From NCBI GenBank assembly GCA_032433765.1, contig JAVIAB010000124.1:79645465-79709464 (forward strand): a DNA stretch of 64,000 nt, read 5' to 3'. The translations under genes and the position numbers were made by a program. The notes under the pieces are model-generated. The model saw only the letters and a list, made by a program, of their open reading frames with translations, made no database searches and was not told the origin of the DNA. Positions 36,920 to 47,490 of the stretch are shown here, in pieces. Positions within the stretch are counted from its first letter, which is position 1. Each line of letters opens with the position of its first letter. Source of the DNA: Megaustenia siamemsis. Taxonomy: Eukaryota > Mollusca > Gastropoda > Stylommatophora > Ariophantidae.

Positions 36920-37030
36920 ATGTGCGACAGAAAGTGCTATGTCAATGATGATTGCTGTCCCCGTCAATATTGTTCGCGACCATATTGGGACATATTTCTT
37001 GGTGAAGCCGGATACTGTTCTGGCTATTGA
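36920..37030 (+). CDS. Candidate terminal exon of a secreted cystine-knot peptide
   Basis: This 36-codon frame follows a CAG acceptor (36917-36919; tract tttcattttaccgcacattc with further Ts) and ends in TGA. It has six cysteines in the order C-x3-C-x5-CC-x4-C-x14-C, the C-C-CC-C-C framework of inhibitor-cystine-knot peptides (venom, defence and signalling peptides in molluscs and arthropods). The exon starts in phase 0, matching the signal-peptide exons at 1711, 14675 and 27643 on the same strand. AATAAA signals lie at 37508 and 37558. The frame is open upstream to 36794, but that part overlaps LINE remnants and lacks cysteine order. Target and activity cannot be inferred. A chance match is possible, since only one exon shows the framework. 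Confidence 0.5.
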   Translation: MCDRKCYVNDDCCPRQYCSRPYWDIFLGEAGYCSGY

Positions 37031-37089
37031 AGGTATTTATAGTCGATCAGAATGTGAATACAAGTGAAGAAGCTAATTTGAATATGGAT

Positions 37090-37430
37090 CTCTCTCTCTC
37101 TATCTCTGCGATCAGGACTCAATCAGAGCAGGAGTCCAGACTCTCACATGAAGTCAGCTGTCAGGTTAAGTGTGTTGATCGCCCCCACAGGCAGAACATC
37201 ACAATTAGAGTCTGCCAGATCCACTCTGATTGAACACCCGTTAATGCGTTGCACTGTGTTCTGCGCCAGTGGCCCAGTGCATTCGATTTCAGCCAGCATT
37301 TTATTCAGGTTTGCTTTCCTTAGCCTTTGATTGTCCCCAATCTTCCTACAGGCAGCAGATGATCTTTTCTGTAGGGGGATTCTGCCCTTAGATGGTCGGC
37401 CCTCCCAGGTTTACGGGCACCATCTGCTCG
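37090..37430 (-). mobile_element. Short LINE 3'-end insertion with GA tail
   Basis: A 341-bp insertion between 11-bp duplications TGAATATGGAT (37079-37089 and 37431-37441). The minus strand ends with LNLTADFM, a stop, ESGLLL and then a GA-rich tail (CT run on the plus strand). The same end, TADFMRESGILL plus (GA)n, occurs at 45137-45449, so both belong to one Jockey-like 3' family. It would lie in the 3' UTR if the cystine-knot exon is terminal. Confidence 0.8.
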
Positions 37431-37441
37431 TGAATATGGAT

Positions 37442-37822
37442 GAGAAGAAGGAGAGATGAATGTGAGTGAGTGAGAAGAAAGGAAGTGGTGGAATTTAGTT
37501 GAGTGAAAATAAAAGTAGTGGGATGTGGCTGAGTGTGAAGAGAATGAGTTAAATATGAATAAAACGTGGCGGATAGAGTTTAAGGGAGAAGGAGAGTTAA
37601 ATGTGACTTAGTAAGGGAGATTATAATGGATGTACTAGAAAAGGATAACTGGCAGTAATGATACAAAAACTGGAGTAGGATATTAGCGATGGAGAGAGAT
37701 GATGAGTATATTATGAGGACAAGAAACAAATATAATGAGCATGTGTGAGAGAGGCGAATAGAACGTGGGTGAGTTTAAAATATGGGATTAGAATGAGATT
37801 GAGTGTAAATAAGTAAATTAAT
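37442..37822. other. Spacer with two AATAAA signals
   Basis: Purine-rich DNA between the LINE insertion and the 30-bp minisatellite. AATAAA hexamers at 37508-37513 and 37558-37563 are possible polyadenylation signals for a transcript that uses the exon at 36920. No gene is seen within. Confidence 0.4.
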
Positions 37823-40800
37823 AAAGTGGATGAGTGTGAAAAAGAAAATGAGATTGTGGGTGAGTTTGTAAGAAAAGATGAGATCGTTGGTAAGTATGAA
37901 TTAGAAGAAGAGATCGTTGGTAAGTGTGAAAGAGAAGATGAGATCGTTGGTAAGTATGAAAGAGAAGATGAGATCGTTGGTAAGTATGAATTAGAAGAAG
38001 AGATCGTTGGTAAGTATGAAAGAGAAGATGAGATCGTTGGTAAGTATGAAAGAGAAGATGAGATCGTTGGTAAGTATGGAAGAGAAGATGAGATCGTTGG
38101 TAAGTATGAAAGAGAAGATGAGATCGTTGGTAAGTATGAAAGAGAAGATGAGATCGTTGGTAAGTATGAAAGAGAAGATGAGATCGTGGTAAGTATGAAA
38201 GAGAAGAGAGATCGTTGGTATGTATGAAAGAGAAGATGAGATCGTTGGTAAGTATGAAAGAGAAAATGAGATCGTTGGTAAGTATGAAAGAGAAGATGAG
38301 ATCGTTGGTAAGTATGAAAGAGAAGATGAGATCGTTGGTAAGTATGAAGAGAAGATGAGATCGTTAGTAAGTATGAAAGAGAAGATGAGATCGTTAGTAA
38401 GTATGGAAGAGAAGATGAGATCATTAGTAAGTATGAAAGAGAAGATGAGATCGTTAGTGATTATGAAAGAGAAGATGAGACCGTTAGTATATATGAAAGA
38501 GAAGATGAGATGGTTAGTAAGTATGAAAGAGAAGATGAGATGGTTAGTAAGTATGACAGAGAAGATGATATCGTTAGTAAGTATGAAAGAGAAGATGAGA
38601 TCGTTAGTAAGTATGACAGAGAAGATGAAATTGTTGGTAAGTAGGAAAGAGAAGATGAGATCGTTGGTAAGTATGAAAGAGAAGATGAGATCGTTGGTAA
38701 GTATGAAAGAGAAGATGAGATCGTTGGTAAGTATGAAAGAGAAGATGAGATCGTTGGTAAGTATGAAAGAGAAGATGAGATCGTTGGTAAGTATGAAAGA
38801 GAAGATGAGATCGTTGGTAAGTATGAAAGAGAAGATGAGATCGTTGGTAAGTATGAAAAAGAAGATGATATCGTTAGTAAGTATGAAAGAGAAGATGAGA
38901 TCGTTGGTAAGTATGCAGGAGAATATGGGATCGTTGGTAAGTATGAATTAGAAGAAGAGATCGTTGGTAAGTATGAATTAGAAGAAGAGATCGTTGGTAA
39001 GTATGAAGGAGAAGATGAGATCGTTGGTAAGTATGAAGGAGAAGATGATATTGTTAGTAAGTATGAAAGAGAAGATGAAATCGTTGATAAGTATGAAAGA
39101 GAAGATAAGATCGTTGGTATGTATGAAAGAGAAGATGAGATTGTTGGTAAGTATGAAAGAGAGGATGAGATTGTTGGTAAGTATGAAAGAGAAGATGAGA
39201 TCGTTGGTATGTATGAAAGTTAAGATGAGATCGTTGGTAAGTATGAAAGAGAAGATGAGATCGTTGGTATGTATGAAAGAGAAGATGAGATCGTTGGTAA
39301 GTATGAAAGAGAAGATGAGATTTTGGCTGACTGTGAAAGAGAAGATGAGATTTTGGCTGACTGTGAAAGAGAAGATGAGATTTTGGCTGACTGTGAATGA
39401 GAAGATGAGATTTTGGCTGACTGTGAAAGAGAAGATGAGATTTTGGCTGACTGTGAAAGAGAAGGTGAGATTGTGGGTATGTGTGAAAGAGAAGATGAGA
39501 TTTTGGCTGACTGTGAAAGAGAAGATGAGATTGTGGGTGAGTGTAAAAGAGAAGATGAGATTGTGGGTGAAAGTAAAAGAGAAGATGAGATTTTGGCTGA
39601 CTGTGAAAGAGAAGATGATATTTTGGCTGACTGTGAAAGAGAAGATGAGATCTTGGCTGACTGAAAGAGAAGATGAGATTTTGGCTGACTGTGAAAGAGA
39701 AGATGAGATTTTGGCTGACTGTGAAAGAGAAGATGCGATTTTGGCTGACTGTGAAAGAGAAGATGAGATCGTTGGTAAGTATGAAAGAGAAGATGAGATT
39801 TTGGCTGATTATGAAAGAGAAGATGAGATTTTGGCTGACTGTGAAAGAGAAGATGCGATTTTGGCTGACTGTGAAAGAGAAGATGAGATCGTTGGTAAGT
39901 ATGAAAGAGAAGATGAGATTTTGGCTGATTATGAAAGAGAAGATGAGATTTTGGCTGACTGTGAAAGACAAGATGAGAATTTGACTGACTGTGAAAGAGA
40001 AGATGAGATTTTGGCTGACTGTGAAAGAGAAGATGAGATTTTGGCTGTCTGCGAAAGAGAAGATGAGATTTTGGCTGACTGTGAAAGAGAAGATGAGATT
40101 TTGGCTGACTGTGAAAGAGAAGATGAGATTTTGGCTGACTGTGAACAAGAAGATGAGATTTTGGCTGACTGTGAATGAGAAGATGAGATTTTGGCTGACT
40201 GTGAAAGAGAAGATGAGATTTTGGCTGACTGTGAAAGAGAAGGTGAGATTGTGGGTATGTGTGAAAGAGAAGATGAGATTTTGGCTGACTGTGAAAGAGA
40301 AGATGAGATTGTGGGTGAGTGTAAAAGAGAAGATGAGATTGTGGGTGAAAGTAAAAGAGAAGATGAGATTTTGGCTGACTGTGAAAGAGAAGGTGAGATT
40401 GTGGGTATGTGTGAAAGAGAAGATGAGATTTTGGCTGACTGTGAAAGAGAAGATGAGATTGTGGGTGAGTGTAAAAGAGAAGATGAGATTGTGGGTGAAA
40501 GTAAAAGAGAAGGTGAGATTGTGGGTGAGTGTAAAAGAGAAGGTGAGATTGTGGGTGAGCATAATAGAGGAAATTAAAAAGTGGGCGTGTGTGAAAGAGA
40601 AGATGAGATTGTGGGTGAGTGTAAAAGAGAAGGTGAGATTGTGGGTATGTGTGAAAGAGAAGATGAGATTGTGGGTATGTGTGAAAGAGAAGATGATATT
40701 GTGGGTATGTGTGAAAGAGAAGATGAGATTGTGGGTATGTGTGAAAGAGAAGATGAGATTGTGGGTGAGTGTAAAAGAGAAGGTGAGATTGTAGGAGAGT

Positions 40801-40925
40801 ATGAAAGAAGATGAGATTGTGGGTGAGTATGTAAGAAGATGAGATTGTGGGTGAGTATGAAAGAAGATGAGATTGTGGGTGAGTATGAAAGAGAAGATGA
40901 GATTGTGGGTGAGTGTGAAAATGAA
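37823..40925. repeat. 30-bp minisatellite with constant and variable halves
   Basis: About 100 units. Each is a near-constant purine-rich 15-mer GAAAGAGAAGATGAG followed by a 15-mer drawn from a small set. ATCGTTGGTAAGTAT dominates to ~39310, ATTTTGGCTGACTGT is common in 39310-40210, and ATTGTGGGTGAGTGT or ATTGTGGGTATGTGT prevail after that. The unit is 10 codons long and stop-poor on both strands, so frames of 394 codons (plus) and 656 codons (minus) appear. They are simultaneous in different phases and have no non-repeat start, so they are not annotated as genes. Confidence 0.95.
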
Positions 40926-41047
40926 AGTTCGAATGTGTATGTGTGTGAAAAAGAAGGTGAGAATGTGGGTAGTTGTGAAAGTCGAGATGTCAATGTTGGT
41001 GAGTTCGAAGAAGGGAAGCAACAATGTTGAAGAATATAAACGATGAG

Positions 41048-41310
41048 ATCACTCACAGTTGAAGATTGGTACTCACGAACACAAGAGCTTTTGGGGCTCA
41101 TAAACAGTTGAAGATTGGTGCTCACGAACAGTTGAAGAGTGGTTGTCACGAACAGTTGAAGATTGGTGCTCACAAACAGTTGATGATTGGTGCTCACGAA
41201 CAGTTGATGATTGGTGCTCACGAACAGTTGATGATTAGTGCTCAAGAACAGTTGAGGTTTGTTGCTCATGTATATTTGAGGATTGGTGCTCAAGAAGAGT
41301 ATATGATTAG
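41048..41310. repeat. 24-bp minisatellite
   Basis: About ten units of the form acagttgatgattggtgctc plus acga, drifting at both ends (gaagattggt, gaggtttgttg, gaggattggtg). The unit is again a multiple of three, which gives a QLMIGAHE-like octapeptide frame with no other support as protein. Confidence 0.9.
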
Positions 41311-41399
41311 GTCTCACATACAATCAAAGATTGGGGTTTACGACAATTTCAAGTTCGTGTTTCAGGAACAGTTTCAGGATCGGGGCTGACGAACAAATG

Positions 41400-41891
41400 A
41401 TGTTCGGGACAAAAGTTTAGAACATATTTAAATAGGGGTGGGGGTGCGGTGGAGGGTGTCCATGTTAAAGGAAAGTTCGAGAACCGCTGATCTAAACTAT
41501 TTACAATATTTTTTGTTTTTTTCCTCTGCTCTAAATATTTGTTTCTAGAGGGTGGAATTTACCCATTACTCCATATTAGTCGTCTGATTTAGGTTTGAAT
41601 TATCTTTAGATATCTCCGATGCATCACAAGGTGGAGAGAAGAATCTATGGCAGCATGAACCATTAGAGAGTGATGTGACGATGCTTTGGGAAAAAATACC
41701 TGTGCACAGGTGTGAAATCATTTTGCTGATAATGATTAAAAGAATAATGTAGAGAAAACGGAAACGTGAAAGACAAAAGTATATATTATTGAGCTTATTT
41801 GAGAATTGTAAACGTAGATCAGGCTAGATTGAATAACTTACCATTTGTGGCATGATATTATGGATCGTTAGTGGTTTTGTTGTTGCCCTCC
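41400..41891. other. Unique spacer, nothing recognised
   Basis: Unique AT-rich DNA between the 24-bp and 48-bp arrays. No gene, RNA or element seen. Confidence 0.6.
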
Positions 41892-44452
41892 AATACACAA
41901 TGAAAGGAGACAACAATCTATATAGTCTACCTACGACAAATGACACAATTAAAGGTGACAACTAACTATATAGTCTACCCACGACAAATGACACAATGAA
42001 AGGTGACAACAAACTATATAGTCCAACCACGACAAATGACACAATGAAAGGTGACAACAAACAATATGGTCTACCCACGACAAATGACATAATGAGAGGG
42101 GACAACAAACTATATAGTCTAACCCATGACAAATGACACTATGACAGATGGCAACAAACTACATAGTCTATCCACGACAAATGACACATTGAAAGGTGAC
42201 AACAAACTATACAGTCTACCCATGACAAATGACACATTGAAAGGTGACAACAAACTATACAGTCTACCCATGACAAATGACAGAATGAAAGGTGACAACA
42301 AACTATATAATCTACCCACGACAAATGACACAATTAGTGGGGAAAACAAACTATATAATCTACCCACGACAAATGATACAATTAGAGGGGAAAACAAACT
42401 ATATAATCTACCCACGACAAATGATACAATGAAAGGTGACAACAAACTATATAGTCTACCCATGACAAATGACACAATTAGAGGGGAAAACAAACTATAT
42501 AGTCTACCAATGACAATAGACACAATGAGAAGGGACAACAAACTATATAATCTACCCACAACAAATGACACAATGAAAGGTGACAACAAACTATATAATC
42601 TACCCACGACAAATGATACAATGAAAGGTGACAACAAACTAAATAGTCTACCTACGACAAATGACACAATGAGAGGAGACAACAAACTATATAGTCTACC
42701 ATGACAAATGACACAATGAGAAGGGACAACAAAGGATTTAGTCTACCCCCGACAAGTGACACGATGAGAGGGGACAACAAACTATAAAGTCTACCCACGA
42801 CAAATGACACAATGAAAGTTGACAACAAACTATATAGTCTACCCACGACAAATGACACAATGAGAGGATATAACAAACTATATAGTCTACCCACGACAAA
42901 TGACACAATGAGAGGAGATAACAAACTATATAGTCTACCCACGACAAATGACACAATGAAAGGGGACAACAAACTATATAGTCTACCCACGACAAATGAC
43001 ACAATGAAAGGTGACAACAAACTATACAATCTACCCACGAGAAATGACACAATGAAAGGTGACAACAAACTATATAGTCTACCCACGACAAATGACACAA
43101 TGAAAGGTGAAAACAAACTATATGGTCTATCCATGGCATATGACACAATGAAAGGTGACAACAAACTATATAGTCTACCCACGTCAAATGACACAGTCAG
43201 AGGAGACAACAAACTATATAATCTACCCACGACAAATGACACAATGAAAGGTGACAACAAACTATATAGTCTACCCATGACAAATGACACAATTAGAAGG
43301 GAAAACAAACTATATAGTCTACCAATGACAATAGACACAATGAGAAGGGACAACAAACTATATAATCTACCCACAACAAATGACACAATGAAAGGTGACA
43401 ACAAACTATATAATCTACCCACGACAAATGATACAATGAAAGGTGACAACAAACTAAATAGTCTACCTACGACAAATGACACAATGAGAGGAGACAACAA
43501 ACTATATAGTCTACCAATGACAAATGACACAATGAGAAGGGACAACAAAGGATTTAGTCTACCCCCGACAAGTGACACGATGAGAGGGGACAACAAACTA
43601 TAAAGTCTACCCACGACAAATGACACAATGAAAGTTGACAACAAACTATATAGTCTACCCACGACAAATGACACAATGAGAGGATATAACAAACTATATA
43701 GTCTACCCACGACAAATGACACAATGAGAGGAGATAACAAACTATATAGTCTACCCACGACAAATGACACAATGAAAGGGGACAACAAACTATATAGTCT
43801 ACCCACGACAAATGACACAATGAAAGGTGACAACAAACTATACAATCTACCCACGAGAAATGACACAATGAAAGGTGACAACAAACTATATAGTCTACCC
43901 ACGACAAATGACACAATGAAAGGTGAAAACAAACTATATGGTCTATCCATGGCATATGACACAATGAAAGGTGACAACAAACTATATAGTCTACCCACGT
44001 CAAATGACACAGTCAGAGGAGACAACAAACTATATAATCTACCCACGACAAATGACACAATGAAAGGTGACAACAAACTATATAATCTACCCACGACAAA
44101 TGACACAATGAAAGGTGACAACAAACTATATAATCTACCCACGACTAATGACACAATGAAAGGTGACAACAAACTATATAATCTACCCACGACAAATGAC
44201 ACAATAAGAGGTGACAACAAACTATATAGTCTACCCATGACAAATGGCACAATGAAAGTTGAGAACAAACTAAATAGTCTACCCACGACAAATGGCACAA
44301 TGAGAGGATATAACAAACTATATAGTATACCCACGACAAATTACACAATGAAAGGTGACAACAAACTATATAATCTACCCACGACAAATGACACAATAAG
44401 ATGTGACAACAAATTATATAGTACACCCATGACAAATGACAAAATGAGAGGA
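41892..44452. repeat. 48-bp minisatellite with an 816-bp higher-order repeat
   Basis: About 53 units of the form acaaactatatagtctaccc, acgacaaatgacacaatgaa, aggtgaca. A block of 17 units (~816 bp) is duplicated: unit variants at 42506, 42741 and 42812 recur in order at 43321, 43557 and 43628. One 1-bp deletion at ~42,702 distinguishes the first block. The unit is 16 codons with few stops, giving plus frames up to 281 codons and a minus frame of 560 codons. These are artefacts of periodicity. Confidence 0.95.
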
Positions 44453-44849
44453 AGATATCAATGCGCTGCTTGATTTATGAATTCTCTTATTTTTTTCATC
44501 TTAACAATTCACTATCACTCATTTCACAAGAATGACGTCTAATTAATGCTCATCATGTGACTTATTTATGATAAATACAGCTCCTTTAAGATACATACAG
44601 TTCATTTAATTTACATACAATTTTTTTAAGATACACACAGTTTATTTATTTCTACAGAAAGTAAACCACCATCTAATGTGACGACACGATAGGATAAATC
44701 GTGTGACCAGTTGTGGAAACATGGAAAATATTTTGTGTTCGAATTTGAAAAAAATAATAAAATAATTTGTAAAAATATAATTAACAGAGGTTTTTTATTG
44801 ATACATTTTGTAGTAGCTCACTATTTTTTTTAGAATACTATGAAATGGA
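44453..44849. other. Unique spacer, nothing recognised
   Basis: AT-rich DNA with A/T runs and a local imperfect repeat of the form gatacatacagttcattta near 44,590-44,650. No gene. Confidence 0.6.
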
Positions 44850-45393
44850 AAATAGTTACTTCAAGAAAACAGAACTGAAGAATGAAACATTTGAAATGTG
44901 GATTTATAGATGAATAGGAAGAACTTGATAGAAAGAAAATAAAACAAACCATGAATTCTTAACAAATAAGATTGAAAAGAGAACTACTAAACACTATTCA
45001 CAATGGAAAAAGGAAATGTTTGGGGCATTTTAAAAGTCACAACAGCCTACTAAATGTAATCTTGGAAGGGAAAATACAAGGTAAAAGAGGCAGAGGCAGA
45101 CCAAGACTAACATAGACGAGTAACATCAAATGATGGTTTTGGCCACAATAGAATGAGAAATCACATGTTCACCAAATTCAAAATAGGTACAACCAGCCTA
45201 TGCCACTGTACACTGGACAATATGACTTCAAAACATGTTCTACACGATTGCCCCCAGTACACAGACCTGAGAAGAGCGATGTGGTCCACGCCCATCTCCC
45301 TGGAAGAGAAACTATATGGGGCAATAGAATCACTTAAACAGACAGCTGACTTCATGAGAGAGTCTGGAATCTTACTTTGATTGAGTCTTGATC

Positions 45394-45453
<60 letters not shown>

Positions 45454-45545
45454 GATGGATATGTCAGCCTATGACAACCTGCACCATCAAATGAAGAGCC
45501 AGAGTGAAATGGCGCTCCATGGTAGCCAACCGTCGATACGGAGGC
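44850..45545 (+). mobile_element. LINE-B family 3' fragment, interrupted
   Basis: Plus-strand remnant of the LINE-B C-terminal end (MWIYR-like and GHFKSHNSLL readings, then the 3' UTR gtcagcctatgacaacctgc and ggcgctccatggtagccaac shared with 11165-11260). It is split at 45137-45449 by a Jockey-type insertion. Removing that insertion and one 9-bp duplication restores collinearity with the other LINE-B copies. Confidence 0.85.
45137..45449 (+). mobile_element. Jockey-type LINE 3' fragment nested in LINE-B
   Basis: A 313-bp insertion between 9-bp duplications AAATGATGG (45128-45136, 45450-45458). It encodes the C-terminus of a Jockey-type RT protein: a Cys-His motif (CHCTLDNMTSKHVLHDCP), LRRAMWSTPISLEEKL and TADFMRESGILL, then a stop. 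Its 3' end is a (GA)n tail of about 50 bp (45398-45449). The frame is intact within the fragment, suggesting a fairly recent 5'-truncated insertion. Confidence 0.88.
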
Positions 45546-46585
45546 ACTCAAAGATTATACATATATAATGTGTATATTTGTAATGCAACAAATAAATTAG
45601 CATTTGTCGAGATCGCTCTTTAAGTCAGTTTTACAAGAAAATACAACACAGATTACTGAAATGTTGGCCTACATGTAGCTTTCTTGAAACAACAGGATCA
45701 ACAAAAACGAACAGATAAAAAAATGACGATACACTCTACTATATGTTCTGGGGTAACTAACACTAACAAATCAAAGAATTAAAATAGAATAAGAAGAAAA
45801 ATGTTTTATATAAATATGCTATATTGCCTGCCAGGAAGGAACTAGAATAGAAACAACAGAGGGAGAAACAAATGTAATTGAAAAAAAAACAACTTTGTGT
45901 TCTGTGTGGAAGAATCGTGTCCTCACAAGACCACAGACAGGCAGATACTGAGAAAAATCCAAGCGAGAATTGAGGGGCTGAGGAAAGCTGACCACACATT
46001 ATATCAATCTCATTTGGATAGTGCCAGTCTCCTTTAATACCTGAGTTTGGAATATTATCCTGAAGTACATTAAAGATGGACACATTCCTGCTAGCTCGTC
46101 CTGTATGATATTCGCGGATAGTGACTTGGGTACTTTCATATTTCCTTCCACATATTTTCCAAACTACACAAACACGACTCGTCCGGTAGACCGATTGTCT
46201 CTGCATATCCGAGACCTGCGGTTCACATTTTCGACTTCCTCGACTTCCTTTTCAATCAGTTGGGATGAAAATCTTCTTTGTCAAAAGACACTAAGATGCA
46301 CTCACAATCTTTGATTCAGTTACCTATTTCCAGGCTGGAACTACAGTCTTTTTGCTATGGATGTCTGTTCCCTGTAGACCCCTATCCCTCACATTGATGG
46401 TCTCTCTAGCTGTCAAATTGTTTCTGGATAAGAGAAGATAAACCTTAGTTGCGATTCACGTCCTCTTCTGCCTAGCGGAATTAGTACTCGACCTCAACTC
46501 TTACGTGTTCGATGGCAACTTGTTAACTCTGATCAGTACCAAATGCTTAAGTACTCAATACCAAAACGAGATATACATATAGTAA
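45546..46585. other. Unassigned DNA with one open minus frame
   Basis: A 147-codon frame on the minus strand (46206-45763) starts MQRQSVYRTSRVCVVWKICG and ends in low-complexity Phe/Leu/Ser. No family was recognised, and the C-terminal part reads AT-rich DNA. No other feature is visible up to the LINE fragment at 46586. Confidence 0.4.
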
Positions 46586-47035
46586 AAGAAAATTTAGAGA
46601 ATTAAATAAATGTCTAAGGAAAATACTTGGTATAGAATGGAACGAATTCAAAACAAACGAGGAAATTAGAGAAATCGCCAATCAACCACTAATATCTTCA
46701 GTAATAAAGAAAAGACGATGGTCATACGTTGGACATGTGATGAGAAGAGATAATAATCGAATAGCAAAGCAAGCCCTCATATGGGAAACAACAGGTAAAA
46801 GAAAAAGAGGAAGACCCAGGGAGACACTGAGAAGAACATTGATGAGAGAGGCAAGAGCAGCAGGAATCGGCTCCCTCAATGAGATAGAACTGCTTGCACA
46901 GAACAGAGACAGATGGCGAGATTTGATAAAATATCTTTAAAAGAAAACTGCTAGAACAAAAATTCATATAGGAGAAGGTGTATCTTGGTCTACGCCCTAT
47001 GGGCCGGTTACGGCTCGAAAGGTCAATAGATGGAT
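46586..47035 (+). mobile_element. LINE-E, RT C-terminal fragment (F52C9.6-like)
   Basis: An open frame to 46940 reads CLRKILGIEWNEFKTNEEIR, NQPLISSVIKKRRWSYVGHV, KRKRGRPRETLRR and NRDRWRDLIKYL. This is the conserved C-terminal tail of transposon-derived proteins typified by C. elegans F52C9.6. The 3' UTR carries a GVSWSTPYGPVTARKVNRW-like reading typical of this LINE type. It is strongly 5' truncated, so there is no RT palm. Confidence 0.8.
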
Positions 47036-47289
47036 AGAAAAGAAAATTGGAGCGCCAATATTGAAAATGACAAACAGACAAACTGGCAGAACGCAAAAGG
47101 ATCGCTCGCAACAACAAAATGAATATGAGAAGACAAAGAATATTGGAGTTTGAATGGTATAAACATCTGATAGTGATCAACATGCTAGGACAACATAAAT
47201 TATCTCGATTTGGTTCTGATACAGTTTATATGGGAAACACCATGACCAAAATTATTACATTCTGGTGAGAAGATTTCAAGCCCCGGTAA

Positions 47290-47482
47290 ATCAAGTTTTC
47301 CAAGAATAGACACTAGAAGCGACCATGAGTTGCTAATGACTGCTTTCTGTCTCCGTTTCAATCAAGTAAATAAACCCCATACAACCTCATACTTGACGTG
47401 GAGAAACTAAAGGACCCTAACGTTAAAGATGTCTTCCTGGCAATGAGAGGAGAGAAATACGCACCTCTCACCAAATATGATA
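47290..47482 (+). mobile_element. LINE endonuclease C-terminal fragment
   Basis: Reads RSDHELLMTAFCLRFNQVNK, then after a +1 shift LDVEKLKDPNVKDVFLAMRG and EKYAPLT. SDH is the catalytic Asp-His of LINE endonucleases, and the following part is the linker before the RT. It is truncated by, or directly abuts, the LINE-A insertion at 47491. Confidence 0.7.
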
Positions 47483-47490
47483 ATGATAAT

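Noticed and set aside
39054..41024. 656-codon minus-strand open frame (and a 394-codon plus frame at 38994-40178)
   Set aside because: Both lie wholly in the 30-bp minisatellite. Several phases on both strands are open at once because the unit is 10 codons without stops. There is no unique sequence, domain or start context.
42652..44334. 560-codon minus-strand frame with repeated hydrophobic VGRLYSLLSPFIVSFV-like units, resembling a multi-pass membrane protein
   Set aside because: It is the reverse reading of the 48-bp minisatellite. The plus strand is open too, and the hydrophobicity follows from the TA/AC-rich unit.
37823..44452. CRISPR-like regular repeats
   Set aside because: Units adjoin with no unique spacers, the DNA is eukaryotic and no cas genes are present. 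These are minisatellites.
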